Assembly: GCA_964467985.1 (NCBI GenBank)
Contig: CAYXTP010000015.1
Coordinates: 26,300 to 90,299, forward strand
Length of the DNA stretch: 64,000 nucleotides
From: GCA-2720975 sp964467985
GTDB taxonomy: Bacteria; Planctomycetota; UBA1135; GCA-002686595
Direction: 5' to 3'
In this document: positions 22,719 through 33,403 of the stretch, piece by piece
Layout of the letters: each line of letters opens with the position of its first letter
How positions within the stretch are numbered: the stretch's first letter is position 1
Made by a program: the position numbers and the translations under genes
The notes under the pieces: generated by a model
Databases searched by the model: none
Seen by the model: the letters and a program-made list of their open reading frames with translations, nothing else
What the model was told of the DNA's origin: nothing

Positions 22719-25108
22719 TGAACGTGCCTCACGCTGCCCCTGCAGAGCTTGCCCAGGGTCCCAGTGTCCAGGAAACCTGGCGACTGCTCGAGGCCCCGAC
22801 CGCCTGGATCGTGGTGCTCATCATCGCTCCCTTGGTGGCTTGGGTTGCCTGGTACGCCTACCGCTCGGAGTCATTGGGACGTGGCATCCGCGCCACACTG
22901 ATCAGCCTGCGTGCCGGTTCCCTTTGCCTGCTCCTGCTCGTGTTGTTTCGACCCGTTCAGGTGCGCAGTCAGGAGAACGTCCAGGCACCCGAAGTTCTGA
23001 TCTTGATGGATGACTCGGCCAGCATGCGTCACCGGGATGCCTACGAGGGTGAGGCCGAGATCGCCACGGCGGTAGAAGAACTGGTGGGCACGGCACCCAA
23101 GCAAGCCACGCGCTTAGATGTCGCTCGCGCCTGTCTTGAGACGCATGTGCTGGGACTGCTCAGCGACGGCGGTTACGTGCCGCGCCTCTACGGTTTCGAT
23201 GAGAGCCTCACGCCACTGGCCCAACTCGACCACCTTTCTGGCCGGGGCCCGGGCACGCACTTGGGCGAGGCTCTGGCCCAAGCCTTGACCGCCCACCGCG
23301 GCCGGCATGTCACCGATGTGGTCGTCGTTTCCGATGGCCGTTCGAACGGCGGCCCGCTAGTGGAAGAAGCCGCCCTACTCGCACGCGCAGCGGGCGCGCC
23401 CGTGCACACCATCGTCGTGGGAGATACGCGCCCGGAGCGCAACCTAGTCGTAGAGTTGGTGGAAGCTCCTTCGTCTGTACTCGAAGGCGACGAGGTCGTC
23501 ATCGCGGTGCGTGTCCATGGCCGCGGGGTAGGCTCGGGGAGCGCCACAGTGACGCTGGAAGAACTCGATTCCGATGATGGCGCGCGCACCCTGGCCAGTG
23601 AGACAATCAACCTGGAACGCACGGGGGAACGCATCGTGCTGGTGGCCCCTGCCGGTTCCGGGCAGGGCGATGCGAGTCAGCGGCGGTTCCGAGTCAGCGT
23701 GCCGCCCCTGCCGGAAGAGCGCATGCTCGACGACAACACTTTGGTCGCCCGCGTCCACGTGGCCACCGAGAAGATTCGCGTGCTGTACGTCGAGGCGCAC
23801 CCGCGCTATGAGTACCGCTTCCTCAAGGACTTGCTGGTGCGCGCTGACGACCGCATTGAAGCCCAGATCTACCTGCTCTCGGCCACTCCCGGCTTTCCCC
23901 AGGAAGTCTCGCCTGGGATGCAGCGCTTGGTGCGCGTACCCACAGGGCGTCGGGAGTTGCTCGACAACTACGACGTGATCTTGCTTGGTGACGTGAACCC
24001 CTACTCGATCTCCCCCGATCCCGCAGAAGGCGAGCGCTTCGTCAAGTCCCTGTTCGAGTTTGTGGAGAACGGCGGGGGGCTGGGCATCATCGCTGGCGAG
24101 TACGAGAACCCGCGTGCCGTGGCAGGCACGGACTTCGCGCGCTTGCTGCCCGTCAAACTCGACCCCTCCGACGGCCTGGGTTTCGACGGTGCCACGGTGA
24201 CCGAACACAGACCGAGATTGGAGTCCCCAGGGAATCCCCACGAGATCGTGCGTCTGCATCCGGACCTGGAACTCAATCGCGAGCTCTGGGAAGAACCGAC
24301 AGGGCTGCGAGGCTACTACTGGTACTTCCCCGTGGCGGGCGCCAAGCCGGGCTCGCAAGTCTTGCTGCGCCACCCACAGCAACCTCTGACGGGAAGTTCG
24401 GAGCGCGACCCTCTGCTGGTCATCGGATACCACCCCTCCGGTCGCACCATGTTTCTGGCGACGGACGACTCCACTTGGCGATGGCGCTACCGCTATGTGC
24501 ACCGCTATCACGAGCGTTTCTGGCGCAATGCGATCCGTTGGTTGGCCCTGGGGCGCCTGCGCGAGGGCGATCGTCGTTACGCGCTCGAGCCCTTGCGCTC
24601 GCGCTTCGACCTCGACGAGCGCGTGGTGTTAGAAGCGCGCGTCTTGGATGAGGACTTTCAGCCCAGCAGCGCACCCTCGCAGAAGGCCCGCCTGCAGGGC
24701 CCCGACGGCATGGCCGAGGACTTGGAACTCAGCGCCGTACCCGACCGGCCCGGGTTGTTCCGGGTCGACTTGCAACCCGACGTGCCCGGTCGGTTCCAGG
24801 CATGGATTGAGGTCGACGGGGAACGCATTGCAGGGGCCGAGTTTGAAGTGGTCCTTCCCTCTCGAGAAAATGAAGACCCCAGCCCAGACCCGCTGGCTAT
24901 GCAGGCCCTGGCCAGCATGACCGGTGGCATCGCCGTGCGAGCCACCGACACAACGGGCTTGGCCGCAGCCTTCCCCGGGGACGAAGAACGCCGTGAGCCA
25001 ATTTCCTCCGAGCTGCGCGATGCCTGGGACCACTGGGGGACGCTTCTGCTGGCCCTGGGCCTGCTCTCCGTCGAGTGGATCCTGCGAAAGCGCCACGAAC
25101 TGATCTAA
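22718..25108 (+). CDS. VWA protein with glutamine-amidotransferase-like domain
   Basis: A 796-residue membrane protein. Two helices open it (about 30-48 and 63-82). A VWA domain follows with DDSAS at 98-102, then a beta domain. A class I amidotransferase-like Rossmann domain (RVLYVEAHPRYEYRFLKDLL, DVILLGDVNPYSIS, GGGLGIIAGEYENPRAV) lacks an obvious catalytic Cys in the usual place. A last helix, LLLALGLLSVEWILRK, ends it. The start at 22718 is set by the TGATG overlap. Such genes are common in Planctomycetota MoxR clusters. Likely a non-enzymatic structural version of the fold. Confidence 0.85.
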   Translation: MNVPHAAPAELAQGPSVQETWRLLEAPTAWIVVLIIAPLVAWVAWYAYRSESLGRGIRATLISLRAGSLCLLLLVLFRPVQVRSQENVQAPEVLILMDDSASMRHRDAYEGEAEIATAVEELVGTAPKQATRLDVARACLETHVLGLLSDGGYVPRLYGFDESLTPLAQLDHLSGRGPGTHLGEALAQALTAHRGRHVTDVVVVSDGRSNGGPLVEEAALLARAAGAPVHTIVVGDTRPERNLVVELVEAPSSVLEGDEVVIAVRVHGRGVGSGSATVTLEELDSDDGARTLASETINLERTGERIVLVAPAGSGQGDASQRRFRVSVPPLPEERMLDDNTLVARVHVATEKIRVLYVEAHPRYEYRFLKDLLVRADDRIEAQIYLLSATPGFPQEVSPGMQRLVRVPTGRRELLDNYDVILLGDVNPYSISPDPAEGERFVKSLFEFVENGGGLGIIAGEYENPRAVAGTDFARLLPVKLDPSDGLGFDGATVTEHRPRLESPGNPHEIVRLHPDLELNRELWEEPTGLRGYYWYFPVAGAKPGSQVLLRHPQQPLTGSSERDPLLVIGYHPSGRTMFLATDDSTWRWRYRYVHRYHERFWRNAIRWLALGRLREGDRRYALEPLRSRFDLDERVVLEARVLDEDFQPSSAPSQKARLQGPDGMAEDLELSAVPDRPGLFRVDLQPDVPGRFQAWIEVDGERIAGAEFEVVLPSRENEDPSPDPLAMQALASMTGGIAVRATDTTGLAAAFPGDEERREPISSELRDAWDHWGTLLLALGLLSVEWILRKRHELI

Positions 25109-25163
25109 GCTGACTCTGTGGGGACTTGCGGGGGCTTGCCTCCCCAGTTCTCGCGCCACGCCC

Positions 25164-28100
25164 ATGCCTACCCTGTTTCCGACAACCCACGCTGCCGGCC
25201 GACCAGCGCGAGCCCCTTCGAAGTGGGCTCTGGCGGCCGTCCTGGTCTTGCTCGGCACGCCGGCAGCTTGGGCTCAGGAGGATCCCGAGCCCACGCAACT
25301 CGCTTTCCAGATCTACGACACCCAAGCGGTCGCCGCCATCGTGCAAGACGTACGCGACCACATCGAAGCAGAGCGTTGGGCGGAAGCCCTGACCGGGTTG
25401 GAAACCCTGCTCAACGACCATCGCGGGGAGACCCTGGGTGAACAACGCAAGACGTTCCCCGCCGAGCCGTGGCGCACTTCATTGCAAGCCGTGCATGAAG
25501 GAGCCGCCCGCTGGGCCACGCGCACACTCTTGGCACTACCTCGTGCGGCGCGTGATCGCTATCAAGACCGACATGGCGCCCAGGCGAGCCGGGCACTTGA
25601 ACAAGCCCTTGCGCGGGGAGACTCCGCTGGCCTATCCCACGTAGTTCAGCGCTGGCCCGGAACACGCCAAGCCGTGTCCGCTTGGTGGGCCTTGGGCGAC
25701 CTCGAGATTGAGCGAGGCGAACGCAGGCTGGGGCTGCAAGCGTGGTGGCGAGGACTCGCGCTGGAATTGGGGCAGACGCATCCACCACGCTCGCTGTCCA
25801 GTCGGGAGCCAGAGGCTTGGGAACAGGCGCTTGAAGCACTGCGGTCCGATGCAGAAGGCGGCGTCCTGGACCGCGGCATCGAATTGCGAGTGCAATTTGC
25901 GCTGGACCACTTGGCTGCCGGCAGCGATGCGCCCGGCGCCGACTCGGGACTGACCTCCGTGTTGGGCTCAGAATTGGGCGGGCTGGGAGTCACGGCGCTG
26001 ACTCATAGGCGTGGGGCTCCGGATGCCGGGCCCGCACTCGACAGCTGGACGCAGCCCTACGTCCTAGCTACGGATGCCACGCACCCCTTCAAGCACCGCA
26101 CCACGGGCAAGTTCTCGCTCTACCCCACGCGTCTGGACGACGCGCTTTTCTTTAGCACGAGCCGACGGGTCCAAGCGGTGGATGCGCTCACGGGCGAGGA
26201 GCTATGGAGAGCTCCAGCCGGAGGTCTGGGATGGGATGACTTGAGCGCGAGCGCGGCCGCCGCGTACGAGGAGGCCATTGCCTTGCGCGACAGCCTGATC
26301 ATGCCCGTCGCGAGCCGCGGCATTGTGGTCGCGCCGCTTCAGATCCCACGGGTCTTCGAAGCCAAGGACACATTCGGAAGACTGCAGATCATCCGTATCG
26401 TGCCCGAACGGCGCCTCTTTGCCTTCGACGCAGCTAGCGGTGAGACCCTCTGGGACCATGCCCCGCCGCCTCTCTGGGACGGAGAGTCGGGGAGCTTCCA
26501 GCATCGCATGAGTGTGGTCGGACCCGCGGTCACAAGCGGGTCAAGGCTGCTCGTGCCGTGCGCAATGTTGCGCGGCCGCATCGAACTGCACTTGGCGTGC
26601 TACGACCTGCATAGTGGGAACTTGCTGTGGAACGCACCGCTAGTGACCGGCCAGCGGCCCATCAACATGTTCGGCCGACTGCTGCAGGAATTTGCAGCGC
26701 CTCCTCCCGTTGTGGTGGGCGATCGAGTGCTGATGCAGACCCAACTGGGCGCCCTCTGCTCGTTGGACTTGTTCACAGGCGATGTGTACTGGAAGTCCCT
26801 CTACAAGCAGATTCCCTTCACTCCCGGGACCTACTACAGCGAAGGTGAGCTGCGCTCACTGTGGCGCAATACGCCCCCCATTGTGGTGGACCAGACTGTC
26901 GTGGCGACTCCCTTCGATTGCCCGAACATGTTGGGGGTGGACTTGGAGAGCGGGACGGTTCTGTGGGAGGCCACCCACACTGAACTCAATGCTCAAGCCG
27001 GAGTCACCACGGGCCGGGGCAAGCTCGATGCGTTGGTCGGAGCCCAGGGAGATCGCGTGTACCTGGCCGGCACCAAGATAGCTGCTTTCCAAGCGCCGCG
27101 CGGATTGGATCGACAGGCGCCCCTGCACCGGGTTTGGCTCTATCCACCGATCCAGTCGCGCAGCCGCAGTTCCGCGTTTCCGGTCATGACGGGCAACAGG
27201 ATTTACGTACAGGGCCTGCGGGACATCGACTGCCTGGACCTGGAGAGCGGTCAGTTGCTGGAGACCATTCAGACCGATTCTCAACCCGGCAACCTGCTTG
27301 TCGAACCGGGAATGCTCTTCAACCTGACGACCTACGGTTTGAACGCGCACTTCGAGTGGGACCACCTATTGGGTGAAGCGCGCAAGCGCAGCGAGGAATC
27401 ACCCGGCGATCCTGAGCCCCGCCATGCGCTCGCTCGACTCTTGCTCAGTCGAGGCCAGGCGGCCATGTCCGACCAGGACTTCGATCTGGCCGCACGATTC
27501 CTTGCCGACGCCAGGGACGAGCTCCTTTCGCTCTCTCAGGCAGATACGGAACCCATCGCCAGCAAGTACAGAGCCAGCCTGTACGAAGTGCTCATGACCC
27601 AGGCACGCACCGAACGTCTGGCAGCCGATCCTCTGCGCGCCATGCGCTTCCTGCGCGAGGCCCTGCCCCTCGCTCCGGGGTCCGCCCAACAACGTAAGAC
27701 ACTGCTGGAACAGCAGGCCATTCTGCGCGGTCGCCACCCCAGCGAATGGCTGGAAGTGCTGGCGGTTCTCGAACGCGACCACGCTACGGAAGGCATCCGT
27801 GTCGTGGCACCTGAAGGCAACCTCGCGGCACCTGAGTGGAACGGGCGCCTCATCGTCGTCGAATCCAGCTTGGCAAATCAGGACGAACAACCCAGACCAC
27901 TCTTGATTCCGGTGGGCCTGTGGGTCGCGGTCGAACGCTCCCAGGCGGCAATGCCTGCTGGAAGCAACCAAGAGCTCACGGACCTGCACCACATTCTGCG
28001 CTACTACTCCACCCTGCAATTGCCCTCAGGCAGTGCGTGGGCCTGGGCTGCCGATCGCATCGGAGAGCGCGTGCGTAACGGGGCGGGGCCGGAATACGCC

Positions 28101-29912
28101 CCCTTTGAGAGACGGGCGCAAATGCTGCTCGACCGCGCAAAGCTGGATGCTGACCGTCATGACCTGGAGCGAGTCACGCGTCTCTTCCCCCATTCGCGAG
28201 CTGCCCGGCAGGCGAGCAATGAGCGCATCACGCTCGTGCGCGCGGCGGGCGACGTGGCCGAGCTTGCCGACATCATTCTCACTCCCCTCGGAGACAACTG
28301 GTCGCCCGTTCGGGCCAGCAAGACCCAACTGGAATCCCTGTTGCAGTTGGCCCAAGAAATGGGTGAACAGGGAAACCTGGAGTTGCGCGCGGCGTGGCTA
28401 AGAAGCCTCGCTCGACATCACCCGAATGCGTCGGTCGATCTGCCCGGGCAGGGGCCTCGGGAACTTCGTCAGTTGCTGGGCGAGCCCGGTTGGAACGCAC
28501 CCGAACGCGAGGCCTCGCCAGTATTGGACGCCACGTTTGACAGTTCGGTGGAGTTGGTAGCGGACCCCTCGTATACGTCGACCAAGCCCTTCCTTCCCAT
28601 GGGCCACGTCCCCGCGAGTCTGGCCCCGCTATCCAAGCAAGACGGGCCGCGCGCCGACGTCGTCAACCTGTACTGCGATGGCTCTCGCCTCTACGCCATT
28701 TCCGACACGAGCGCGCCGCACACCCTTTGGAGACAGTTCTTCGACCGTGCAAACGGGCGCGCCGCAGAGGCCTTGCCGTCGCGCTACGAAGACGCCGTCG
28801 CAACCAGTCCGGGGCGGGTGCACGTGGCGAGTATTGGTTCCGTGTCGACTTTTGATCGTGAGACGGGGGAGACCCTCTGGAGTTGGGCGTCGGGTTCCCT
28901 GAGAGTCTTCGCGCTGGACTGCATCAGCGGAGTCGTCGTGGTGCATGAGAACACGATGGACTTCAACGGGCGCATCAACTTCCGTTTGACGGGTCTGGAT
29001 GCCGCCACCGGAGCCAAGCTCTGGTCCTTCCGTTACGACGGCGGGCGTTATCACGAGCGGCCTGTTCTAGGTGAGGAGCACTTGGTCCTGCTGCCCGCGT
29101 CATCGGGCACGGGACGAATCTTTGATCTATTTACCGGACGCCACAGCGGTCAATTCCAACTGAACCTGTCCACCTACCCCACCTCTCTGGCAGCTTGGAT
29201 CGAAGACGGACGCTTGATCCTGCCGAACTTCTTGCGCGGGACGCGACCGGCACAGAACCACATACTGGCCCTGGATCTGGACAGCGGTGAGCAAGCCTGG
29301 CTGGTGACGTTCTCAGGTGGGCCGTCAGGCGAGATGGAGTTACTTGGCATTCTGTCCCACGCGGGCCAGCACTACGTGCACCTCTCCCCCTTGGACACGA
29401 GCGCCCGCAGCTTGCAACAAGCGGGACTGTTCGAGCTGAACACCTCTCTGGGTGCCCTAGCCAATCGCCCCCTCGCGAGGCTGGGCGGACAGGACCGGCT
29501 GGTCGGACTCGAATCGCGGACGCGCACGGTGCTTGAAACTCCCTATGTGTTTGTAATGCGTATACCCGACTCTGCGCGCCGCGAGCCACGCTTGAGCGCC
29601 GTGCACCTGCCCCATGGTGAGCGCTGGTCCACGCCCCTACCCGAATCCGCGCTGGACGCCCGAAGTACCATGCCCCTTCCCGCTGTGTCTGGAAGTACAG
29701 TGGCACTGGCCTACAAGAAGCGCACCGGCGCACCAGGCACGCAGGGCAGGGGGGCCTCTCTACTCTTCCTCGACCGGCGCAGCGGGCGAATCCAGGCCAC
29801 AAAATCCATGAGCCCCAACATTTGGCGCAGCACGGCTAGTGGGCTGCACTTCAGCGTTTTGGACGATGCCCTCATCATCAGCGGAGCTCTCAAACTGGAC
29901 TTCATGCGATGA
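25164..29912 (+). CDS. Large secreted double PQQ-propeller protein with helical linker
   Basis: A 1582-residue exported protein with a clear signal peptide (ALAAVLVLLGTPAAWAQ, about 22-38). Two sets of PQQ-like blades are visible: the first near residues 335-690 (VQAVDALTGEELWRAP, LFAFDAASGETLWDHA, MLGVDLESGTVLWEAT), the second near 1226-1540 (VSTFDRETGETLWSWA, LTGLDAATGAKLWSF, ILALDLDSGEQAWLV). Between them, about 730-1130, is helical TPR-like sequence (PEPRHALARLLLSRGQAAMSDQDFD). It may be a scaffold between periplasmic partners. It overlaps the next gene by four bases (ATGA). Confidence 0.8.
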   Translation: MPTLFPTTHAAGRPARAPSKWALAAVLVLLGTPAAWAQEDPEPTQLAFQIYDTQAVAAIVQDVRDHIEAERWAEALTGLETLLNDHRGETLGEQRKTFPAEPWRTSLQAVHEGAARWATRTLLALPRAARDRYQDRHGAQASRALEQALARGDSAGLSHVVQRWPGTRQAVSAWWALGDLEIERGERRLGLQAWWRGLALELGQTHPPRSLSSREPEAWEQALEALRSDAEGGVLDRGIELRVQFALDHLAAGSDAPGADSGLTSVLGSELGGLGVTALTHRRGAPDAGPALDSWTQPYVLATDATHPFKHRTTGKFSLYPTRLDDALFFSTSRRVQAVDALTGEELWRAPAGGLGWDDLSASAAAAYEEAIALRDSLIMPVASRGIVVAPLQIPRVFEAKDTFGRLQIIRIVPERRLFAFDAASGETLWDHAPPPLWDGESGSFQHRMSVVGPAVTSGSRLLVPCAMLRGRIELHLACYDLHSGNLLWNAPLVTGQRPINMFGRLLQEFAAPPPVVVGDRVLMQTQLGALCSLDLFTGDVYWKSLYKQIPFTPGTYYSEGELRSLWRNTPPIVVDQTVVATPFDCPNMLGVDLESGTVLWEATHTELNAQAGVTTGRGKLDALVGAQGDRVYLAGTKIAAFQAPRGLDRQAPLHRVWLYPPIQSRSRSSAFPVMTGNRIYVQGLRDIDCLDLESGQLLETIQTDSQPGNLLVEPGMLFNLTTYGLNAHFEWDHLLGEARKRSEESPGDPEPRHALARLLLSRGQAAMSDQDFDLAARFLADARDELLSLSQADTEPIASKYRASLYEVLMTQARTERLAADPLRAMRFLREALPLAPGSAQQRKTLLEQQAILRGRHPSEWLEVLAVLERDHATEGIRVVAPEGNLAAPEWNGRLIVVESSLANQDEQPRPLLIPVGLWVAVERSQAAMPAGSNQELTDLHHILRYYSTLQLPSGSAWAWAADRIGERVRNGAGPEYAPFERRAQMLLDRAKLDADRHDLERVTRLFPHSRAARQASNERITLVRAAGDVAELADIILTPLGDNWSPVRASKTQLESLLQLAQEMGEQGNLELRAAWLRSLARHHPNASVDLPGQGPRELRQLLGEPGWNAPEREASPVLDATFDSSVELVADPSYTSTKPFLPMGHVPASLAPLSKQDGPRADVVNLYCDGSRLYAISDTSAPHTLWRQFFDRANGRAAEALPSRYEDAVATSPGRVHVASIGSVSTFDRETGETLWSWASGSLRVFALDCISGVVVVHENTMDFNGRINFRLTGLDAATGAKLWSFRYDGGRYHERPVLGEEHLVLLPASSGTGRIFDLFTGRHSGQFQLNLSTYPTSLAAWIEDGRLILPNFLRGTRPAQNHILALDLDSGEQAWLVTFSGGPSGEMELLGILSHAGQHYVHLSPLDTSARSLQQAGLFELNTSLGALANRPLARLGGQDRLVGLESRTRTVLETPYVFVMRIPDSARREPRLSAVHLPHGERWSTPLPESALDARSTMPLPAVSGSTVALAYKKRTGAPGTQGRGASLLFLDRRSGRIQATKSMSPNIWRSTASGLHFSVLDDALIISGALKLDFMR

Positions 29913-31075
29913 CCCATACACGAACTTCCCGACCAACACGTCAGCGGAGTCCCAGGGCGTTGGCCGTGACGGCAACCTGCGTACTCGCCTCCATCGCTGC
30001 GCCCAACTCTGCGCTGGCTCAGTTGGGTCTGCTCCGAGAACAGCAGGGCATGGTGCGTATCACAGAGGCCCAAGAGCAGGCGGTGCAGAAGGGCCTGGAA
30101 TGGCTCGCCGCCCACCAGCACAAGAATGGCGCCTGGGAAGCCAATGTGGGGTTCAAGCTCAACGAGACCTACAGGGTGACAGCCGCTAACCGCGGCCACG
30201 TAGGAGTCACGGCCTTGGCTGGCATGGCCTTCTTGGCGGGGGGCAACCTGCCTGGGCGTGGCAAGTACGGTGAGGAGGTCGAGGATGCCCTGCGCTTCGT
30301 GCTCTCCTGCGTACAGGATGATGGTTACATCACTCATGCTGGCACGCGCATGTACAGCCACGCATTTGCGACGTTGTTCTTGGCCGAGGTCTATGGCATG
30401 ACCCACCGCGATGATGTGCGCCTGAAGCTGCAACGCTCAGTCGATTTCATCGTCAAGTGCCAAAACGAACAGGGTGGCTGGCGCTACGCGCCCCTGGCAC
30501 GCGAGTCGGATATGTCGATTGTTGTGTGTCAGGTACTCGCCTTGCGAGCTGCACGCAACATCGGAATCCGCGTACCCAAGAGTACGATCGACAAGGCCAC
30601 TCAATACGTGGTCGACTCGGCGGTGACCGACAACGAGCAGACGTACCGACAGTCCCGCTACCGTAATGACCTGGGCACTTTCCACTACCAGCGCGATGAT
30701 CATTCGCGCACGACCTTCCCCCTGACGGCAGCGGGGGTCACGGCACTCAACGGGCTCGGTATCTATTCCAATAAGCTGATCGCATCGGGTGTCGAGTTCC
30801 TCAATAAGGACTTGGATTCCTTCAACCGACGCTACGGGGAGCGCGGGCACTACTACTTCTGGTACGGCCACTACTACGGGGTCCAGGCCATGTACACCCA
30901 AGGGGGCTCCGACTGGGAGCGCTACTTCACCAAGTTGCGCGACTACCTGCTGCGCCGACAGGAATCCGACGGCTCCTGGCGTTGTTCAGACGGACCCGGA
31001 TCTGCATTCAGCACGGCGATCGGCGTCCTGATTCTCGAGATCCCCTATTGCTTGCTGCCCATCTTCCAACGCTAG
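29909..31075 (+). CDS. Secreted alpha-toroid (prenyltransferase/squalene-oxidase repeat) protein 1
   Basis: A 388-residue exported protein with a signal peptide (LAVTATCVLASIAAPNSALA). The rest is repeats of the terpene-cyclase/prenyltransferase alpha-alpha toroid: GLEWLAAHQHKNGAWE, FVLSCVQDDGYI, FIVKCQNEQGGWRY, YLLRRQESDGSWR. No catalytic DXDD-type motif of a cyclase is visible, so it is probably a binding or scaffold toroid. The C-terminus LLPIFQR recurs in the paralogue at 37078-38328, a common planctomycete ending. Overlaps the previous gene by four bases. Confidence 0.87.
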   Translation: MTHTRTSRPTRQRSPRALAVTATCVLASIAAPNSALAQLGLLREQQGMVRITEAQEQAVQKGLEWLAAHQHKNGAWEANVGFKLNETYRVTAANRGHVGVTALAGMAFLAGGNLPGRGKYGEEVEDALRFVLSCVQDDGYITHAGTRMYSHAFATLFLAEVYGMTHRDDVRLKLQRSVDFIVKCQNEQGGWRYAPLARESDMSIVVCQVLALRAARNIGIRVPKSTIDKATQYVVDSAVTDNEQTYRQSRYRNDLGTFHYQRDDHSRTTFPLTAAGVTALNGLGIYSNKLIASGVEFLNKDLDSFNRRYGERGHYYFWYGHYYGVQAMYTQGGSDWERYFTKLRDYLLRRQESDGSWRCSDGPGSAFSTAIGVLILEIPYCLLPIFQR

Positions 31076-31078
31076 ACC

Positions 31079-33403
31079 TTGAGCACCCCGCCCAACTCCC
31101 TCTCCCCGCGCCTCGAAGCACTGCTCGAGCGACTGCGGGGCGCCCTGGTACGCCAAGTGTGGCTGCATGGACTGGGCACGCTCTTGGCGGCCACGGCCCT
31201 ATGGTTGTTGTTCATGTACGTGGCCGATCGCTGGCTGCACCTGCCCGGGGCATTGCGTCTGGTTCACACGGGTGTGTTGCTGGGCCTACCCTTGTGGATC
31301 GCCTACCGCTTCCTGTCTCGGCCTCTTGATTGCATCCCAGCCCGGCCCGGACTGGCGCGCCTGCTTGAGCGGGCCCACCCGGGTAGCGCGGACCTGCTGG
31401 TCAGCGCTGTCGAATTGGCTCCGGTTGAGGCCAGCGCGCCCGGTCGTGATTTGATCGATCGCGTTCAAGAAGATGCGGAGGGCTTGGCCAAGACGCTCAG
31501 CCCGGATCCAGTACTGGATCGCTCCGGTCCTCGTTGGCGCTTCTTGTCGGGCGTCGTCTTGACCGCTGCCTGCGCGGCGACCCTGATGGCCAACCCTGCC
31601 ATGGCGGGCATTTTCTTTGAGCGTGCCCTGGGCAGAGAAGTCCCCTGGCCGCAGAGGACGCACTTGGTTGTGGAGATCCCATCAGTGGGCCAGCGCCTGC
31701 AGGTAGAAACAGACGGCAGCCATGTTCGGGTTCGAGCTGCACGCGGCAGCGACGTTCCCGTCCTGGTGCGTGCGCTGGGAGAGAGGCCCGGTGAAGTGCT
31801 CATGCACTTCGAGAGTGGGCACCAGAAGGCACTTGGGTCTGGCGGCACCACCCTATTCCGCACACTGCTGCGATCGGTTCAGCAGGACATGGAGTTCTAT
31901 GTGACCGGCGGCGATCACACGGATGAATCAACCCGCGTGACCCTCACCGTCTTGCAGTCGCCCGAAGTGGCCGGCATCTCTTGGATGGTGACTCCTCCGG
32001 CCTACAGCGGTCTGCCCGAGGCAGTCACCTTCAATCCCGATGTGGAAGTCCTGCAGGGCTCCAGCGTGCGGGTGGTGGTTCTGCCCGACCCACCTGATGC
32101 GACGGGTTCGGCACGCCTGCTGCCCGAAGACCTAGTCGTGCCACTGGAAAGTTGGACCTTCCCACAAGCATCCGCGGCGCCCGAACCAGCAGGCCGCCCC
32201 GCTCCTGGACTGAGCTTCGAATTTGAAGCGCAACTCTCCATGCGCGTGAGTTTCGATCTCCTGGACGATAGCGGCCTGCCCAACCCCAACCCGGGCTTGC
32301 ACGCCCTGACCGTGATCGAGGACCGACGACCGGAAATACTACTGCTCGCCCCGCAGCGCGCGGAACTCGACGTGGTAGCGGGCGGAGCGGTTCCCCTGCG
32401 TGTGCGCGTCGAAGATGACTTTGCCGTGGCCAGCCTGGGCTGGGACCTGCGCGATGCCGCGGAACCCGATCGCACGCTTAGAGACGAAGACCTTACGCCC
32501 CAGCCCATAGCGCGCGACCTCTCCAGCCTGGGATCTGCAAACCGCGATCGACAAATCGCAGGGGCGCTGCTGGAAGTGAACGACCTGAGCGCAGGCGAAG
32601 TTCCTGCGGCAGGCACGCGTTGGATCCTGCAAGTCGTCGCCAGTGACAATCGCGAGCCGCAAGCCGGTATCAGCCCCTCGGCACCCGTGAACCTGCGCGT
32701 GGTCACAGGTGATGAGTACCTGCGCAATGTAAAGGATCAGCTGGCGCGGGCCGGCGAACGAGCGGGCACGGTGTATCAGTTGGGCCGCTCGCAACTCGGT
32801 TCCTTGCAGGACCTACTGGCCGTCATGGAGCAGATTACGGGCGACTCCTCGCCTCCCGAGGGCCGACCTGATTTCAGCGCCCTTCTGCACAACGCGAAAC
32901 GTCAGGAGGGTGACACGCGTGCCTTGGCTCGAGACCTGGCCTTGGTTACCGAAGGCCTGCTTTACTCACGCATTGACGAGCGGGCCGGGGCACTGCTCGA
33001 TGGCCTCGAGAAGCGCTTGGCCGGACAGACCGAGCGCGCCTTTGCCACCCACGCGTGGGTGGAATTGAGCGCCGCCTACGCTGCCGGCGAATTGGGCCAA
33101 GCTCAATTGGGCGGTGACCTGCTGGAGATGGTGGGCCTGGCGCTCGAGGTCAGCGAAAATCACACGGGGCAGGTCGTGGCCCGACTGCGGGAAGCCCAGG
33201 ATGAATCCGACCCAGCACAGGTTCTGGGCCATGTGGAGAGCGCGCTGCAAGCTCAGTCGGAGGCCCAAGCCACCCTGGATCATCTGCTTGCGAAGCTCGG
33301 CGAGTGGGACAACTTCCAGTCGGTCTTGACCCTCACGCGCGACATCTTGAATCACCAGAAGAGCCTCAAGCAACGCACCCAGAGGTTTGTGGAGGACAAA
33401 TGA
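31079..33403 (+). CDS. DUF4175-like large membrane protein
   Basis: A 774-residue protein with three hydrophobic segments in the first 170 residues (about 33-50, 60-80, 144-165), then a long extracytoplasmic region of beta-rich and helical sequence. The plan, early helices followed by Ig-like parts (VEIPSVGQRLQVET, LRVRVEDDFAVASLGWDL) and a helical tail, fits DUF4175-type proteins that sit beside VWA genes. The start is TTG at 31079, three bases after the toroid stop. An ATG further in would cut the first helix. Function unknown; probably an envelope anchor. Confidence 0.7.
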   Translation: MSTPPNSLSPRLEALLERLRGALVRQVWLHGLGTLLAATALWLLFMYVADRWLHLPGALRLVHTGVLLGLPLWIAYRFLSRPLDCIPARPGLARLLERAHPGSADLLVSAVELAPVEASAPGRDLIDRVQEDAEGLAKTLSPDPVLDRSGPRWRFLSGVVLTAACAATLMANPAMAGIFFERALGREVPWPQRTHLVVEIPSVGQRLQVETDGSHVRVRAARGSDVPVLVRALGERPGEVLMHFESGHQKALGSGGTTLFRTLLRSVQQDMEFYVTGGDHTDESTRVTLTVLQSPEVAGISWMVTPPAYSGLPEAVTFNPDVEVLQGSSVRVVVLPDPPDATGSARLLPEDLVVPLESWTFPQASAAPEPAGRPAPGLSFEFEAQLSMRVSFDLLDDSGLPNPNPGLHALTVIEDRRPEILLLAPQRAELDVVAGGAVPLRVRVEDDFAVASLGWDLRDAAEPDRTLRDEDLTPQPIARDLSSLGSANRDRQIAGALLEVNDLSAGEVPAAGTRWILQVVASDNREPQAGISPSAPVNLRVVTGDEYLRNVKDQLARAGERAGTVYQLGRSQLGSLQDLLAVMEQITGDSSPPEGRPDFSALLHNAKRQEGDTRALARDLALVTEGLLYSRIDERAGALLDGLEKRLAGQTERAFATHAWVELSAAYAAGELGQAQLGGDLLEMVGLALEVSENHTGQVVARLREAQDESDPAQVLGHVESALQAQSEAQATLDHLLAKLGEWDNFQSVLTLTRDILNHQKSLKQRTQRFVEDK

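Noticed and set aside
23444..24511. A 355-codon open frame on the minus strand inside the VWA/amidotransferase gene
   Set aside because: The plus-strand protein has VWA and Rossmann motifs; the antisense frame shows none.
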